Counted from the first letter of the stretch, positions 22,661-35,537 are shown. The stretch: DNA of 64,000 bases from Nymphaea colorata (GCF_008831285.2 NC_045138.2:6355205-6419204), one strand, 5' to 3'. The notes: a model not told the origin generated them from the letters alone. Made by a program: numbers and translations.

Positions 22661-24012
22661 ACGTATGGCTTAGGTAATGATGGAGTAGGGAGGTATTAAA
22701 ATGGTCTAATGATGAAGGGGAGAGGTGGCAGGCTAGGAGTTAATCTCTTGAGCTCATGGGTTGGCTTTAGGGACGGTTACAAGAAGAAAGGGAGGCCAAC
22801 GGGTAGAGGAGGTGAAGGATGCGAGTGAAGAGGGTGAACCATTGTGGCTGGAGTGTAATGATGAGGAGGACACCTGGCGAGGGATGAAATTAACTTACCT
22901 TTATGCGTGGCCAAGTGTGGAGCTCTTTAAAATGAGAAGCGTTATATAACGCTTGAACTAATGAAGGGAAGCCGAAGGGAAAGAAGAGGAGTGAGCGGCC
23001 ACGGGTTTGGACTCTTTAACGCTATTCCCTTGAGTTTACCAAACTGCCCTTTTCAAATAAGCCAGTAATCAATTAGTCAATTAATGACCATGGGCAAACT
23101 TGGAATTGGCGGAAAAGATTGGACGCCGATTGGGTTTCGCCGGAGTTAGTGCAGCGTTGAGTATTTTCGGTGGCAGAAAAGTACGATGCAGGATTGATTG
23201 CGGCTGTCGTGGACGAGTTTTCAAGGGGATTAACCAGTCAATTTCGCTGAAATCCTATTGGTCGTCTACCAATGGAATTCCGACGAGCTCTCTCGGTTTC
23301 TCACCTTGAAAATCAGTCCTCTAAGAGCTAGCGTCGGTCATCCTTTCCGGCGCTCTTTGTCTCTGTTTTTAGCAGAGATCAAGGGGCCCACTAGGGACGA
23401 TTTCAACTAGTCCTCTGCTCCGCTCAAGTAGGGAAGGAGCCGGGAGATTAACGACACCTACCTCTTCTCTTGCAGCCGGAGTCTTGTGCTTGGGTACTAG
23501 GCGACTAGAGCCACGAGTCGCTCTCCTCCAAGCCTTCCCGATTATCTTCTCCAGCCTCTAACTCCTTTCGGGAATGAAGAAGTTGCACAGCGAGAAGATG
23601 GCGATTCAGTTGGGGAATTTGTGCGTAGGAAGAAGGTGCTCCAAGAGGATTTCCGATGGCCTCAAGGAACGTCCTCAAACCTGTTTTACTTCAACCAGAG
23701 CCATGGGTTGGAGCCTTTGGATTCCAATCACCGGCGGTAAGACGATGAAGGAAAGAGAGAGGCGAGAGCCAATGCACACGAAAAAACTCAACTTCTAATT
23801 CTTAGTTGCATAATGAAAAAAGACTTACAAAAGAGTTTAAGTACTTGAAATAAAACTGGTTCTTAACATGTGAACCGAGACACTTGCTGAAATGAAATGA
23901 CTCAACTATAAAGCAAAAGCATAAAAGGAGACCGAGACGAGACGTCTCCAATGTTTAGTGAGTTTGGCCTCTCCCTCACGGGTTCAGCCATATAACTTGC
24001 CTAAGTTCGGCC
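22661..24012. other. Non-coding segment between gypsy chromodomain end and RT start, unit 1
   Basis: It is more GC-rich than its surroundings. In minus-strand order it lies after the pol stop and before RT, where a 3' LTR followed by a shortened next element would be expected if two gypsy copies had fused. No TG..CA LTR ends or primer-binding site were found. The plus-strand frame at 23100-23309 has no recognisable domain. It is assigned tentatively to gypsy LTR/UTR. Confidence 0.4.
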
Positions 24013-26036
24013 TTAGGCTTGCCACACGTGGACTGGGTCAGGACTAGACTCAGGGTTCGAACTCGTTATAACCGGATCTAGGTCTAGTTCCCGTGCCTGC
24101 CCCGCCTTGAGGTCTTCAGCCCACTGCCCGCGCTCTGCTGATGATGCTCCGCCCACACCGCCCGCTGCATCAACTTCAAGTTCTATGTTAGCCTCCCTTA
24201 GCTGATCTATGCTTTTCAATATGCTGGCCGATGGCGCTTGACTCTCTTGGCCTTGCTTGGCCGTGCTGGCCCTGGTTCTCCACCTCCTGGTGGGAAGGTC
24301 TGCATCAGATCCTCCCTCCTTACCTCGAGCTTGCCCCCAAGCTCGTGTAGTGGGAAAACGATTAACTATCTGCTCAAATTTTTCCCACGAAGTGCCGTTG
24401 TCTGGTCCTTCCCATTCAACCATAACTTCATGACACAGTCTACCATTCCAATGAACATGTCTATGTTTAAGAATTCGGTATGGTGTTGGTTGTTGTTGGC
24501 TCGAAATTTGTTCAATCTGCCTTGGCACTTCCCCAACCTGCGGTTTCAGCTGAGAAACATGAAAGACTGGATGGACTAAGGCCGTTTGTGGGAGGCCTAA
24601 TCTGTAAGCTGCTTTCCCAATCTTTTGTAGCACTGGGAATGGCCCAAAAAACCTTCGTAAAAGCTTAGAGTAAGGCTGCCCTAAGAGAGACTTTTGCTTC
24701 ATTGGTAATCTTTTAAGCCATACGTAGTCTCCTACCATAAATTCACGATCCTTCCTGCCCTTGTCATATGTCTGTTTCATTCGATTTTGGGCTTTGATGA
24801 TATTCTTCTTGAGTGATGGTAGCACCGCTTCCCATGTGCGTAGCTCACAATCAACCTTATCTTCCTTTGCCGTGCCTTCTTCATATTTTGGAATTGTTGG
24901 GGGAGGAATTCCGTAGAGAGCTTCGTACGGAGTGGTCTAAGTAGACGAGTGCCAACTCGTATTGTAGGACCATTCAGCCCATGACAGATACTTTACCCAA
25001 GAGTTGGGTCTTTCTCCTGCAAAGCAACAGAGATATGTTTCTAAAGAACGGTTTGCCCATCGGTCTGAGGATGGTGGGCAGTACTGAATTGGATTGTTGT
25101 CCCGATCTGCTTCATATATTCTCTCCAAAATTCACTCATGAAGATTGAATCTCTATCGTAGACTATTGTCTGAGGCATGCCATGTAGTTTCCCTACGTGA
25201 TCTTGGTACTTAGTAGCCACCATCTGTCCATGATATTTCTTAGGCAAGGAAACGAAGTGGCTATACTTTGTTAACCTGTCGACCACCACGAGTATGGCTT
25301 CCTCGTTTTCACGTTGACAAATTTGACACTGTTTAACATAATTCCTCACGTCTGCCTTCATTCCGGTCCACCAAAATTGACCCTTCACTCGGTGGAGATT
25401 TTTTACTACTCCTTCATGGCCTGCTGATGGAGTGGAATGAAAATGTTGTAGTAATTCTTGCTTTAGGGCCGATATAGGTGGAACCACCGTGCTGTTCTTT
25501 CTCATAAGTAATCTGCCCTTGATAATATAGTGGGGAATGGTCCCCGGTTTTTGAGTGATGGAGGCTTTCATGAGCCTTAACCCTTCGTCCTCTAGTTGCT
25601 CATTAGCTATCTGGTCCCATAAATTGGTCCCTATGATTGAAAGCGTCAAGAATTGTTCACCCAACCTTGATAATGCATCTGCCGCAGTATTGTCTGGCCC
25701 TTTCTTATACTCAATTTCAAAATCGTATCCAAGGAGTTTGGCCAACCACCTTTGTTGTGTTGGTGTTGAAACTCGTTGTTTGAGCATGTATTTAAGGCTG
25801 TTCTGATCTGTCTTCACGATGAATCTTCAGCCTATGAGGTAAGGCCTCCATTTCTCAACTGACAACACTATGGCAAGAAGTTCTTTCTCATATGTCGATA
25901 ACGGTTTGGCTCGATTGGTGAGAGCCTTTGACATATATGCTATAAGGTGATTTTCTTGGCTGAGGACAACTCCTATGCCAATGTCACAAGCATCTGTTTC
26001 AATAGTGAAAGGCTTACTAAAATCGGGCAAGGTAAA
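24013..26036 (-). pseudogene. Ty3/gypsy chromovirus RNase H, integrase and chromodomain, unit 1
   Basis: Minus strand from 26036 down: RNase H part (TLPDFSKPFTIETDACDIG, then KTDQNSLKYML, the GPDNTAADALSRL block); the integrase zinc-binding HHCC (HFHSTPSAGHEG, then CQICQRE); integrase core (VVVDRLTKYSHFV, VYDRDSIFMSEFW, FSTAHHPQTDGQT); after frame changes WAEWSYNTSWHS and PYEALYGIPPP; then MVGDYVWLKRLP, the GPY/F module RRFFGPFPVLQKIGKAAYRL, and a C-terminal chromodomain (VMVEWEGPDNGTSWEKFEQI). The core lacks 108 bp around the first catalytic Asp that unit 2 retains. An in-frame stop follows SSTX near 24940. The chromodomain places the element in the chromovirus branch. Confidence 0.93.
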
Positions 26037-26202
26037 GATGAAATATGAAGGAAAAAGAACAAGAAAAGACCAGAGCAAGTTAAAACGAAATGACCCCCAA
26101 CATTGGCATGCTCGTCCAAAACCTTTTTGAAAACGTTTTAACCTATTTGTAAAGCATTGTAAATGGGCCAATATTTGCTTCAATAATGACACATTCCATC
26201 TA

Positions 26203-26504
26203 CTTCATGGGAGAAAGAAAGGCATGTCCTCTGCTTCCCATTCACTTTCTTCTTTCTTCATATATATATACTTTTCCATTCTCTTTCCTTAGTATTTTTT
26301 TCTCTTATTCATCTCTCTCTCTCTCTTTTTCTTCTCTCTAGTTCTTCAAGGGGATAAAGAGAAATGCACCATTTGAAACACCTCAAATTAAGCATGGTGA
26401 GGAGGACCACCTTAAAACCTTTATTTTCTTTTGGATCTTTTTCTCTATTTATTTTCTTCTATTTCATTATTCTGTTTTTCTCTCTCTTTCACACACACAC
26501 ACAC

Positions 26505-26564
<60 letters not shown>

Positions 26565-26866
26565 ATATATATATATATGTATATAAAGTTGAGAGATAGA
26601 GATGAATAAGGAATAATAAAAGAAATAGAAAAGGTGGCCAATAAAGAGAGAAAAGATCTTAGGGTCGTCATTTGCACCATGCATAACATGAGTCTCTATG
26701 AAACCATTGCTCATTGTCTCCTTAAGCAAGGTGTGAGAAGAGCGAGAAGGTGAGAAAGGTAAAAATGAAATATGAAGGAAAAAGAACAAGAAAAATATAT
26801 ATGAAAAAGAAAAATAGAGGAAAGAAAACAGAAAGTAGAGGACGTTCCATTCTCTCTCAACTGTGG
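26203..26866. mobile_element. Fold-back element E, unit 1
   Basis: The left arm (about 26215-26460) is mirrored by the right arm (about 26590-26866) on the reverse strand: both run through a pyrimidine-rich block, CTTCAAGGGGATAA or CTTAAGGAGACAATG, then a CATGGTG block and a CTTTATTTTC-like part. The centre holds (CA)n and (TA)n microsatellites (26490-26585). The preceding 26037-26202 matches 57222-57370 on the right flank, so E arrived with that flank. Confidence 0.7.
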
Positions 26867-26869
26867 CAA

Positions 26870-27271
26870 GCAAGGGGTGTTCTTATCACAAATGCACATC
26901 AAAAGAAACAAAACTACAAAATTATTCAATATGACATCCAAGCTTTCAAAGAACGGTGGATATGGTTATAGCTTGCCCACTACATGATAAATTATTAGAA
27001 TAGATTATCAAAATGCTTTTTGTAGTCCAACGTTAATTATTGATATAATTTTCGGAGTGATTTGAGTTTAGATGCATTTTTCTTTATCAATCAATGCAAT
27101 GAGGTGAGGCGAATCATTAAGCCTGTCATGAGGTGAGCGTAAGCATCTAGGAATTGAAGCATAAACATCAGGATCGACATGTTAAAATATATAATATGCA
27201 CAAAATTAATGAAAAAATTGAAAGAGAAAAACTAAAATAACAAATATATAAGTAAAAAACTATAAAAAAAA
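26870..27271. other. AT-rich end of unit 1
   Basis: Nothing recognised. It leads to the unit junction, where a run of A is followed by ACGAATTTGAATCG. Confidence 0.6.
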
Positions 27272-28046
27272 CGAATTTGAATCGTGTTAATCATCTTTCA
27301 TGCATGCTCACGTAACAATTCTTGTAAAATCCATCTGTCTTAACAATATCTTCCATGTGGAAATTAAAAAATCTCATCTTAACATAATTCACTTGCGTAA
27401 TAAAAATAAAATAAACAAAATCGATCCTTAAACTTGAAAAATTAACTGCACATGTATTTCGGTAATAATCAAGAAAACATCATTTCACAACTCAAATATA
27501 ATAGTCACATTGACACATTGATGTCAAACCAAAAACAAGGAACTAATATGAGATGCGAAGCGTGAGAACATGCATGTTTCTTTTAGAGAAAAAATAATTT
27601 AACAATTTTAATTAGTATTACATGATTATTTCTGTAAAGAATCTAAGCCATTTGACTCATTCAAAAAATAAGCCCACCCTTACAACATCATTACAGTAGA
27701 AACTCAAAAGTAAATTTTTATGGAAACAACAATAAAATCACCGACCAATTAATCAGTTCCATTTTAGTGGACAGGTTTTGAAACAAACATAATTAAGCCT
27801 AGAGTCGCACTTGAAACAGACACTTACTATGGCGTCAGAATGTGACCCATATGATTTGTTTGACTATGCTACTTATAATGGTATTCACAAATTCACATAA
27901 TTCTACTGGATAATTTGAAGATTTCTAAAATCTGAGTCTATTTTTGTAATATAGGAAAAATAACTAAAGTTACAGAAATTTTATGAAGAAGTACATGTTT
28001 TAAAGGGTCGACTCCAAGTGGACTCAATGACCTTTAACACCAGCCA

Positions 28047-28088
<42 letters not shown>

Positions 28089-28444
28089 ACCATCGACAGA
28101 TCTACTGAGGGCACCAAAAGGATGGTGCCGACAGCTGACTAAAGGCATCACCTCTCCACAAAGGGTGGCTGGGAGAAGACGTAACCTACCTTCTCAGTGG
28201 AGAGTGAGCTGCGTGCACCACCTTGTGCAAGCAGCAAATGTGCACCCAAAGGTGGATTAAAGTAGTTTGGTAATTTTTAAAAAACCATAATTTTTTCTCC
28301 TTTCTACCGACCAAGACATTTTGGTCATTATGCACGCTGGTGCACAAGGGTATATATGACCACTTTTGTTTCCAAGACGTAGAATGTTGAATATTCCAAA
28401 CGCCACCTAAATTAAAACAAATAGGCTGTGCTTCAATACTTAAC

Positions 28445-28511
<67 letters not shown>
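28445..28511. repeat. (TA)n microsatellite, unit 2
   Basis: 67 bp, interrupted once by C at 28472; counterpart of the 96-bp tract in unit 1. Confidence 0.97.
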
Positions 28512-28512
<1 letters not shown>

Positions 28513-29108
28513 ACTAGTGAGGCATAAAAAAGACATAGTACCAAAAAGGGCAAAGCTGATTGCAAACGCAAACCTCTGCATTGTGCATAGGACCATGTGC
28601 ATGACATGTACCCTCAATAGTGGGCCAAGGAACATTGTGCATAGGACTATGTGCATGACACGTACCCTCAAGAGTGGTCCAGAAAGACACATGTCATGCA
28701 CCGTATAATCACCTCTCCACAAAGGGTGGATGGGAGAAGATGTAACCTACCATCCTATGGGAGAAGATGCACCGTATAATCCTGTTAAATGTCATTTTAG
28801 GGGAGAGATGGTGACAAACACATTAGTATTAGATTAAAATTGAGGTTCTCATGTTGAAGTGGTTGTTAATTATTATATGAGAATGGATTTCATAGAATTC
28901 ATTTTTGAGGTGGAGATTCTTAAAGAATGCAATGCAAGGTGATAAATTGCTCTTTCCTATGTTGTGATTTAGAACAATTGTTATTCTCATGACAAGTTTA
29001 AGTGGACCTATCAAATCATGCTAGTATATTTATTAATGGTTACTAGTTGGAGTTGGGCCTATGGTTTAAGAAATGGACATAGTTTTGTTTTTGTTTCATG
29101 CATACTTG

Positions 29109-29499
29109 TTCCACCCTGCCGATTGTATAATTCTTTATGTTTTGATTCTTCAACTTTCATAGAACTGTGATCAAGCTCAGGACTCTTTTCTCAAAGGTAA
29201 ATTATTCAAGTTGGTCACGCTTCGATCTAGATCTCCAGTAGGAAACTGTCGCACTTGAGGAGATGTGTCGATTTTGTTATTGCCAAATCTTGCAGTCTCC
29301 GTTTCCTCATTTAGTGGCAATAAGAAAATCGACACATCTCCTCAAGTGCAATGGTTTTCTACTGGAGATCTAGATGAAAGCGTGACCAACTTGAATAATT
29401 TACCTTTGAGAAAGAGTCCTGAGCTTGATCACAGTTCTATGAAAGTTAAGAATCAAAACATAAAGAATCACCATTCCAGATACAATTGGCAGGGTGGAA
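29109..29499. repeat. Long inverted repeat derived from a gene fragment, unit 2
   Basis: Arms 29109-29284 and 29316-29499 with a 31-bp loop, essentially identical to unit 1. Confidence 0.88.
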
Positions 29500-30715
29500 C
29501 TTTATGACAGGAATGCAACAGGTCGAGAGGAGATGTACACTAAGATCGTGCATACTAATGAATGTGAAACAGGTCAAGACTCACATGGTAGCAACAGCAA
29601 CAGGCACTTCCAATCCATTGTTGGCAGAAATATACCACCAACAGCAACTGATGATGAGAATTTGCTCTACTTTTCCGTAATTTTCTTCCAAAATTTGACC
29701 GCACTCAGGCTGTTAATCAAATTGGATCAAGTCCAGAGTGTGCTGCTCCAGCAGATGAGTTTGTGAACAGATAAAAAAACAGCTGTTTTGAGCAATGATC
29801 ATTCTCAGAACTTTTGTGCATGGCAGAATCATCAATGTTCAAAGGTCTATATGCAAACATGAGTCACTGTGGGTCACATGGAGAGCACGTTCGAAACGCT
29901 TCTGACCAGTTGCTGCATGAAAAGCGAAAAACAAACTTGGATAAGGTAAAAGTTAATAACCTATTTTTTATTGCAATATCAAGCAGTCATGGTATTATGT
30001 GAACTGGAAGTCTTCATACAAATTTGTCGATCTGCTCTTAGAACCTCTGAATAACTAATTCCATAGAATGATAATGAAATATTTCAAAAGCTATAGTGCC
30101 CTTCAAAAAGAAAAAAATTATTCAAAACAATGGGAGAATGTTTTGCAGATAGAAAAGAGATAATTGATTTGGCAATTATGAAAACGCAGCTGCGAATATG
30201 CAACAACTTTTAACAATTTTCTGATTTTAAAAACTCATATTCACTTGTTGGATTTTATGGTCACTTTCTTTACACGCACCTAAAGGTCCTCTTTCCTGCT
30301 TCCATTTACATTAATACCTTTAGATTCCTCGCTCATCACACTCAGCAGCCTTTATATTTTTTCCTTCAGTCTAGCTGCCACTAATTCCTACTAGTGCAAG
30401 ATAATCTCTGAAAAGTGATTACAATAAAGCATAGGGTGCCACCATCCTGCCTCATGTGTCGGAGAAGAAATACGAACACTAACAGATGAACAACTGAAAT
30501 CCTTGCAAGTTTTAGGAGCAGGGCCTTCACTTGAAATAGACAATTTCCCTAAGGTAAATGGTGAGAGCAAGACTTCATCAGTGGAAGACACATCCTCCAT
30601 CATAATCTTTGCACAGGAGGCAGATAGAATCAGTTCTGTAAACAAAGCAACAGACCCAGATGGGCTTCTTGGCAAGTTTGGGGACTGCAAGCAATGTCAT
30701 CTCTTCTCTTTCCTG
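29316..30715 (+). pseudogene. Gene-derived fragment with exon pieces and an intron, unit 2
   Basis: Same structure as in unit 1. It differs at a few bases (for example a Val for Ala change in the TSSVEDTSS stretch), and the intron acceptor reads CCTTCAG in place of CCTACAG. The same frame breaks are present, so it was a pseudogene before duplication. Confidence 0.55.
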
Positions 30716-30739
30716 TAGAACTTTGTGGCATGAAACCAT

Positions 30740-32672
30740 GGTTCACTTGGGAAGTTTCATTCAGAGAACACGTATTTTTTTCTTCGATGAAGTTGCAATA
30801 AGCCTTGATTTCGATATGCTTTCTGAGATGGTTGGTCGTTCAGGAAAATCTACTATTAATTAGAACAAAGTGTTTTGAACTTGGTGTTGACTTTTCTTTT
30901 ATGGAAATTATTATGATGTCCTATCCCTGGGGATTGGGACTAGAAGGCAGCTAGTTCTATTTGGAACTCATGAGGAACTGATGTACAAGTTGAAGCACAA
31001 TAGGGCCTGCAGTAAAATCAGGTCTGGTACCCTGGGTAGATGATGCTTTCAGCTATCTTGTTGGGTGGCAGGATAAAAACCTCCTCCAACTCTTTGAACA
31101 AATCACAGTGACATTTTATTATGCCAGAGGCAGTTGCTCTTTTCAGTTTTCTTAAACATATCCTTAATAAGGTGATGCAAACTCCTCTGTTGACCATCAC
31201 CGTGCCTTCTTAATTAATAGGTTCACCACTCTGCGTAACATGCAAAACAGAAGGCCTTATGCATAAGACAAATCATGGAGCAAACTTTATGAAAGAAGGC
31301 TTCAGGCATCAGCTTCTTGTGCTGTAGAAAGAGAGACAATGATATATAAGTTGAAGCGTAGTGAGACTGTTCGCTAAAATCAGGTCTAGTACCCTAGAAA
31401 GATGATGCCTTCAACTATCTTGTTTGGTGGCAGGATAAAATACTCCTCTTACTCATTGAACATATCACTGTGATGTCTTATTATGCCCGAGGCAGTTGCT
31501 CTCTTTCCATTGGTTGATCCCATACCATGTGCACCACATCATTTTCAGCTTCCTGAAACACAAACTTAATAAGTGATGCAAACTCCTTTGTTGACCCTCC
31601 CCACACCTTCTTAATTAATAGGTTCACCACTCCAAGTAACATGCAAGACAAAAGGCCTTATGTACAAGACAAATCATGGAGCAAACTTTATGAAAGAATG
31701 TGTCAGGACTGCAGAACATTCTAAATGGGATGCTGATGACCTTATAGATTTCTTTTATAGTAAAGCATGGTGTAATGTGCATGAATGTTATATGATTGGT
31801 GCCCCCTCCCAAGGTCAAGGAGGAAAAATGTGTGGAGTGTGGTTAGAGGGAAACCAGTGAAGGCTCAACTACTTTGATAAAATTGGAGAAGTGGAAAGTG
31901 GGGTTTTATGATATATAATATTATATGTTATGTTCCATGGCATAGTATATGTCATATAGTTGAATTATAGATAAATATATGTAATGTGTCTTTCAAATAA
32001 ATTCATGTAAGTGATTCATATAAAATCATGTTGTAAGCATGATATATACTCAGATCTAATAGCATGAAAGTACATAGGCAAAATCGCAAAATATGTATGT
32101 ACATATATATATATATATATCATGCAAAAGGCATGAACCATATGTCAAATAAAATAAAATTATTTAAGAAAACAAGTGCAAAAGTAACTTCATCATCTGG
32201 CACACATTCACAAGCCTAGGATTCATAGAACTTGAGATCACCCTCAACAAGGTCAGTAGGATACTAGGATTTGTCCTCCAAGAATAGAATTTAAAGAAAA
32301 AAATATCTATATGCAGGAAAGGCATTGAAAATTAACATTTTAGGAAACAATACATGTATAAGTAAGAAAGCTCATGCCTCAACGTTGGGATTAACAAAGA
32401 TGGCACTTTTAGATTCTAATCTTATTATTGACATCGGATGTTGCCTAATATTTAGCACAACCAACTGTACATTCCAAAGTTCGATTATTCATATCTATAT
32501 TTTCCAAACTTATGCTTTTGCTTCGTTTGAGAGAATAATGTTGGTGGGAAGACCTCATATCCACCGTTGTTTGAATGCTTGGATGTCATAATCTTATAAA
32601 ATGGAAAATATAGTGATAGTTTTCTGTCTGCATTATTCCAACCTTTCATGCAACAAGAAAGTAAAACCACAT
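30740..32672 (+). repeat. Composite repeat X segment, unit 2
   Basis: Near-identical to 14800-16740, with a shorter (TA)n tract near 32103-32120. Confidence 0.65.
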
Positions 32673-32711
32673 TGTTCTAAGGACAACATTGGGAATTTTT
32701 TATTCTTTTAC

Positions 32712-34832
32712 ACCAACTCTCCACCGTATATTGTTTCCTCATGAGATCCCAAATGTCCCTACCGTGACCTATTGTACAAGTTTGCCATGATGACGTAGTT
32801 TGTTAGGAGTTCCCCTAATAGTAGGGATAGTTTTCCCTATCCCCTTCAAAAGACTCCAAACTGAGTTTTGGCATATACGGTCAAAATGCAGCATTTGATT
32901 AACTGAGAAATGAGAGTTGGAATGAGAAATGCTATATTCTTCAATTAGAGCACAATTTTTAAGGAGACAAGTTAGCCATTTATGATTCCAAAACTTTGTC
33001 GAGCCTTCTTCAATCCTCCTTTTAATGCTATTGGCAATTCCTTTCGAGCTATTGGAGAGACCTTTAAAGAACCAGAGCCAAGAGGAGTTCTTGAATATCT
33101 CATGAGGCCAGAAAGTGTCATTTCAGACGTAATTCTTATGAACAAATTTGGCCCGGGCTTAACTTGAAGCAAACCTGCAAAGCAAGAAGAGCAATTTGAC
33201 TTTGACCCACTTCACAAACATCATTAATGTCTTCCCTACCTTCCTTAATCAAGTGACTGATCACATTCCAAGAAATGAGATATCTGAATCCAGTCTGAGA
33301 AGAAGAGTCCCAAAGGAAGGAAGCTATGAGAGATTGGATTTCTTTAATGACCCTCACAAGAAGATGGAATACAACTGTCTAATATTGAATAATGTAAATT
33401 ATTACATGATTTATAAGGCACAACCTGCCAAAAAACAAGATGAACCTTCACTTCCAACTGGCATGCTGCTTGTTGACTTTGAGAATTATGCACTCTCCTC
33501 TCTCAACCGGTCTTGGAACAGTGTGACTCCAAGGTAACAAATGGAGAAACTCCTGACCAACCAACCAAGCACAGAGCTAATCCAATGGACCATCAAATCC
33601 TCCACATGAAATGGGATGAAGACATACTTACTGGAGTTAATCCTAAGCCCCACGCAATTGGACAACTTCTCCAACATAGATTCCATCATTTTCAAGGGAT
33701 TGACCTTTGCCTGAAAAAATAGCAGTACATCACACATGAAGGAGGGGATCACTGAACACATACCCTCACGGGGGAAGGGTGTGCGAAGAAAACTCTTATC
33801 TCTAGCATATTTATTGACAAGCCTAAAAAAGGCCTCTATGACAATAATAAAAAGACTAAGGGACAGTGGTCACCCTGCCTCATACCCCGTTTAAGGTTAA
33901 AAAAACTTACCTGGGCTACCATTTACCAAAACTGTTGCCGAAGCAATAGAGACATAGCTGAAAACTCTATCGCAACATTCTTAATTAAACTCTACATGTA
34001 ATAAGGTAAATATAAGGAACAACCAATTCACCCTGTCATAAGACTTTGAGAGATCAGGTTTGAGACAAAGTGTTGGTTTCTTATCCCTATTCATGCTATG
34101 AATGAACTTATGTGCAAGGATGATGTTGTCAAGTATGACTTTATTGGCAGCAAAAACTACTTGGTCATCTAATACAATTGTCTTGAGAACATTCTTCATT
34201 TTGTTGACCATAATTTTTATGATCAATTTGTAGATACTGTTAAATAAAGAAATGGGTTGGAACTTTTGAAGAGTTCTTACACCTTCCTTCTTAGGAATAA
34301 GAGCGATTGGTGTGCGATTGACCTTTTGAACAAGCCTTCTTATGTAAAAGAACAGTTGTACCACTTTACTCACATCCAGGCCTACAATATGCCAATTGGC
34401 CTAATAAAAAGAGGCAGGAAACCCATCTAGTCTGGGTTGATATCCCAAAAAGATCGAAAGATTGTACTCTTGTGCTCCTCCAATGTGACGAGCTGGTTCA
34501 GCTCCTCATTTTCACTGCAAGAGACACATGGACATCCACTGTTAGAAAGAGCATGTACCCATCACCCTCTTCGATTCGAAGGAGCTGTTGTAAGTACCCT
34601 CAGTAAGCTGCTAGGATGGCATGTTGATCCCTAGCCATGGAGCCTTCCACCTCCGGCTCAGTGATGGAACTTCTTTTTCTTCTACATCTGTTAATCGTCT
34701 GGAAATTAGTGGTATTACAATCACCTTCCAACATCCATCTCACCCTAGCCACTGTCTCCAACTGCTATTTTCCTCATCGAGGAACTTTCTTATTTATCCC
34801 TCAGAATCCTCTCTTCATCTGCATCCACCTAC
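32712..34832 (-). pseudogene. L1-type LINE ORF2 relic, unit 2
   Basis: Same blocks and breaks as in unit 1, offset 15,932. A few substitutions distinguish it (NRTPIALIPKKEG here, NRTQIALIPKKEG in unit 1; the P is the usual residue neighbourhood variation and not diagnostic). Confidence 0.87.
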
Positions 34833-35095
34833 CCTCCTAGATCATGAATCATTTGCAACATAATTAATTAGAACTTTATGGTGTTGATCATAAGTTCAAA
34901 TGGTTCAAGCTGACCCTTCCTTTAATGAGCTAGAGGTGGAAGGCCAACTGGGTCGGTTTAAGCCTTCCCAAAAACTTGAGCATGGGCCATCCAAAAATGT
35001 TCACAACCATTCCTGCGTGTTTACAAACTGGCAATCCAGCCTCTGCTGTAAACATCTAAAGTAATGAAATATCTGAGGCCTAAGAATGTCTCTCT

Positions 35096-35490
35096 TGTTG
35101 GGTTGGGTCCAGCCTCAAGTGAGGACCCGACCCAACCCACCTGCTCATTTGAGCAAGTGGGTGAGGAAAAGAAGAAGAGCACCCAGCAGTGCCCTATTCA
35201 CCACTGTTTTGAAAATGAGAAAAGGGAGAAAGAAGCCCCTTGTTGAATGCTCACCAAACCAGTAAGAAGGGCAGGGTGAGTGTGTGTCAACGGTGAAGAA
35301 AGGAGAAGGAAAGATAAAGAAAAACACAACTATGGGTTTGTGCTGCTATGTGGGTACATGAGCAGATAGAGAAAGTGAAGAAAACAATGGAAAGAAAAGA
35401 AGAACACATGGTGATTCCTTTCCTTATAGTTTTCTTATGCATTCATTTTTTTTATTGAAACTATGTTTGTTTGAAAAAACAATCATAACA
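35096..35490 (+). mobile_element. Probable copia 5' LTR with 497-bp internal deletion, unit 2
   Basis: It matches 19164-19520 and 20018-20055 of unit 1. In unit 1 the lost segment is bounded by GATTGA at both ends, and only one copy of this short sequence (ATTGA) remains here. Confidence 0.5.
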
Positions 35491-35493
35491 AAT

Positions 35494-35505
35494 TGGTATC
35501 AGAGT
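35494..35505 (+). promoter_or_regulatory. Primer-binding site, unit 2
   Basis: TGGTATCAGAGT; one base from the initiator Met tRNA consensus seen in unit 1 (final C changed to T). Confidence 0.8.
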
Positions 35506-35537
35506 GCTTGGTTTGTAGTTTTCATTCTCATTGAAAT

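Noticed and set aside
23100-23309. Plus-strand frame of 69 codons rich in Gly and Arg, conserved in units 1 and 2
   Set aside because: Conservation is explained by recent duplication. It has no domain and lies opposite a likely gypsy LTR/UTR region.
24052-24068. GGTTCGAACTC resembling a tRNA T-loop
   Set aside because: No acceptor stem, anticodon arm or D-loop surrounds it, and it lies in the 3' end of the chromodomain frame.
26490-26585. CRISPR-like or satellite array
   Set aside because: The repeats are simple CA/TA dinucleotides. No regular repeat-spacer structure exists anywhere in the window.
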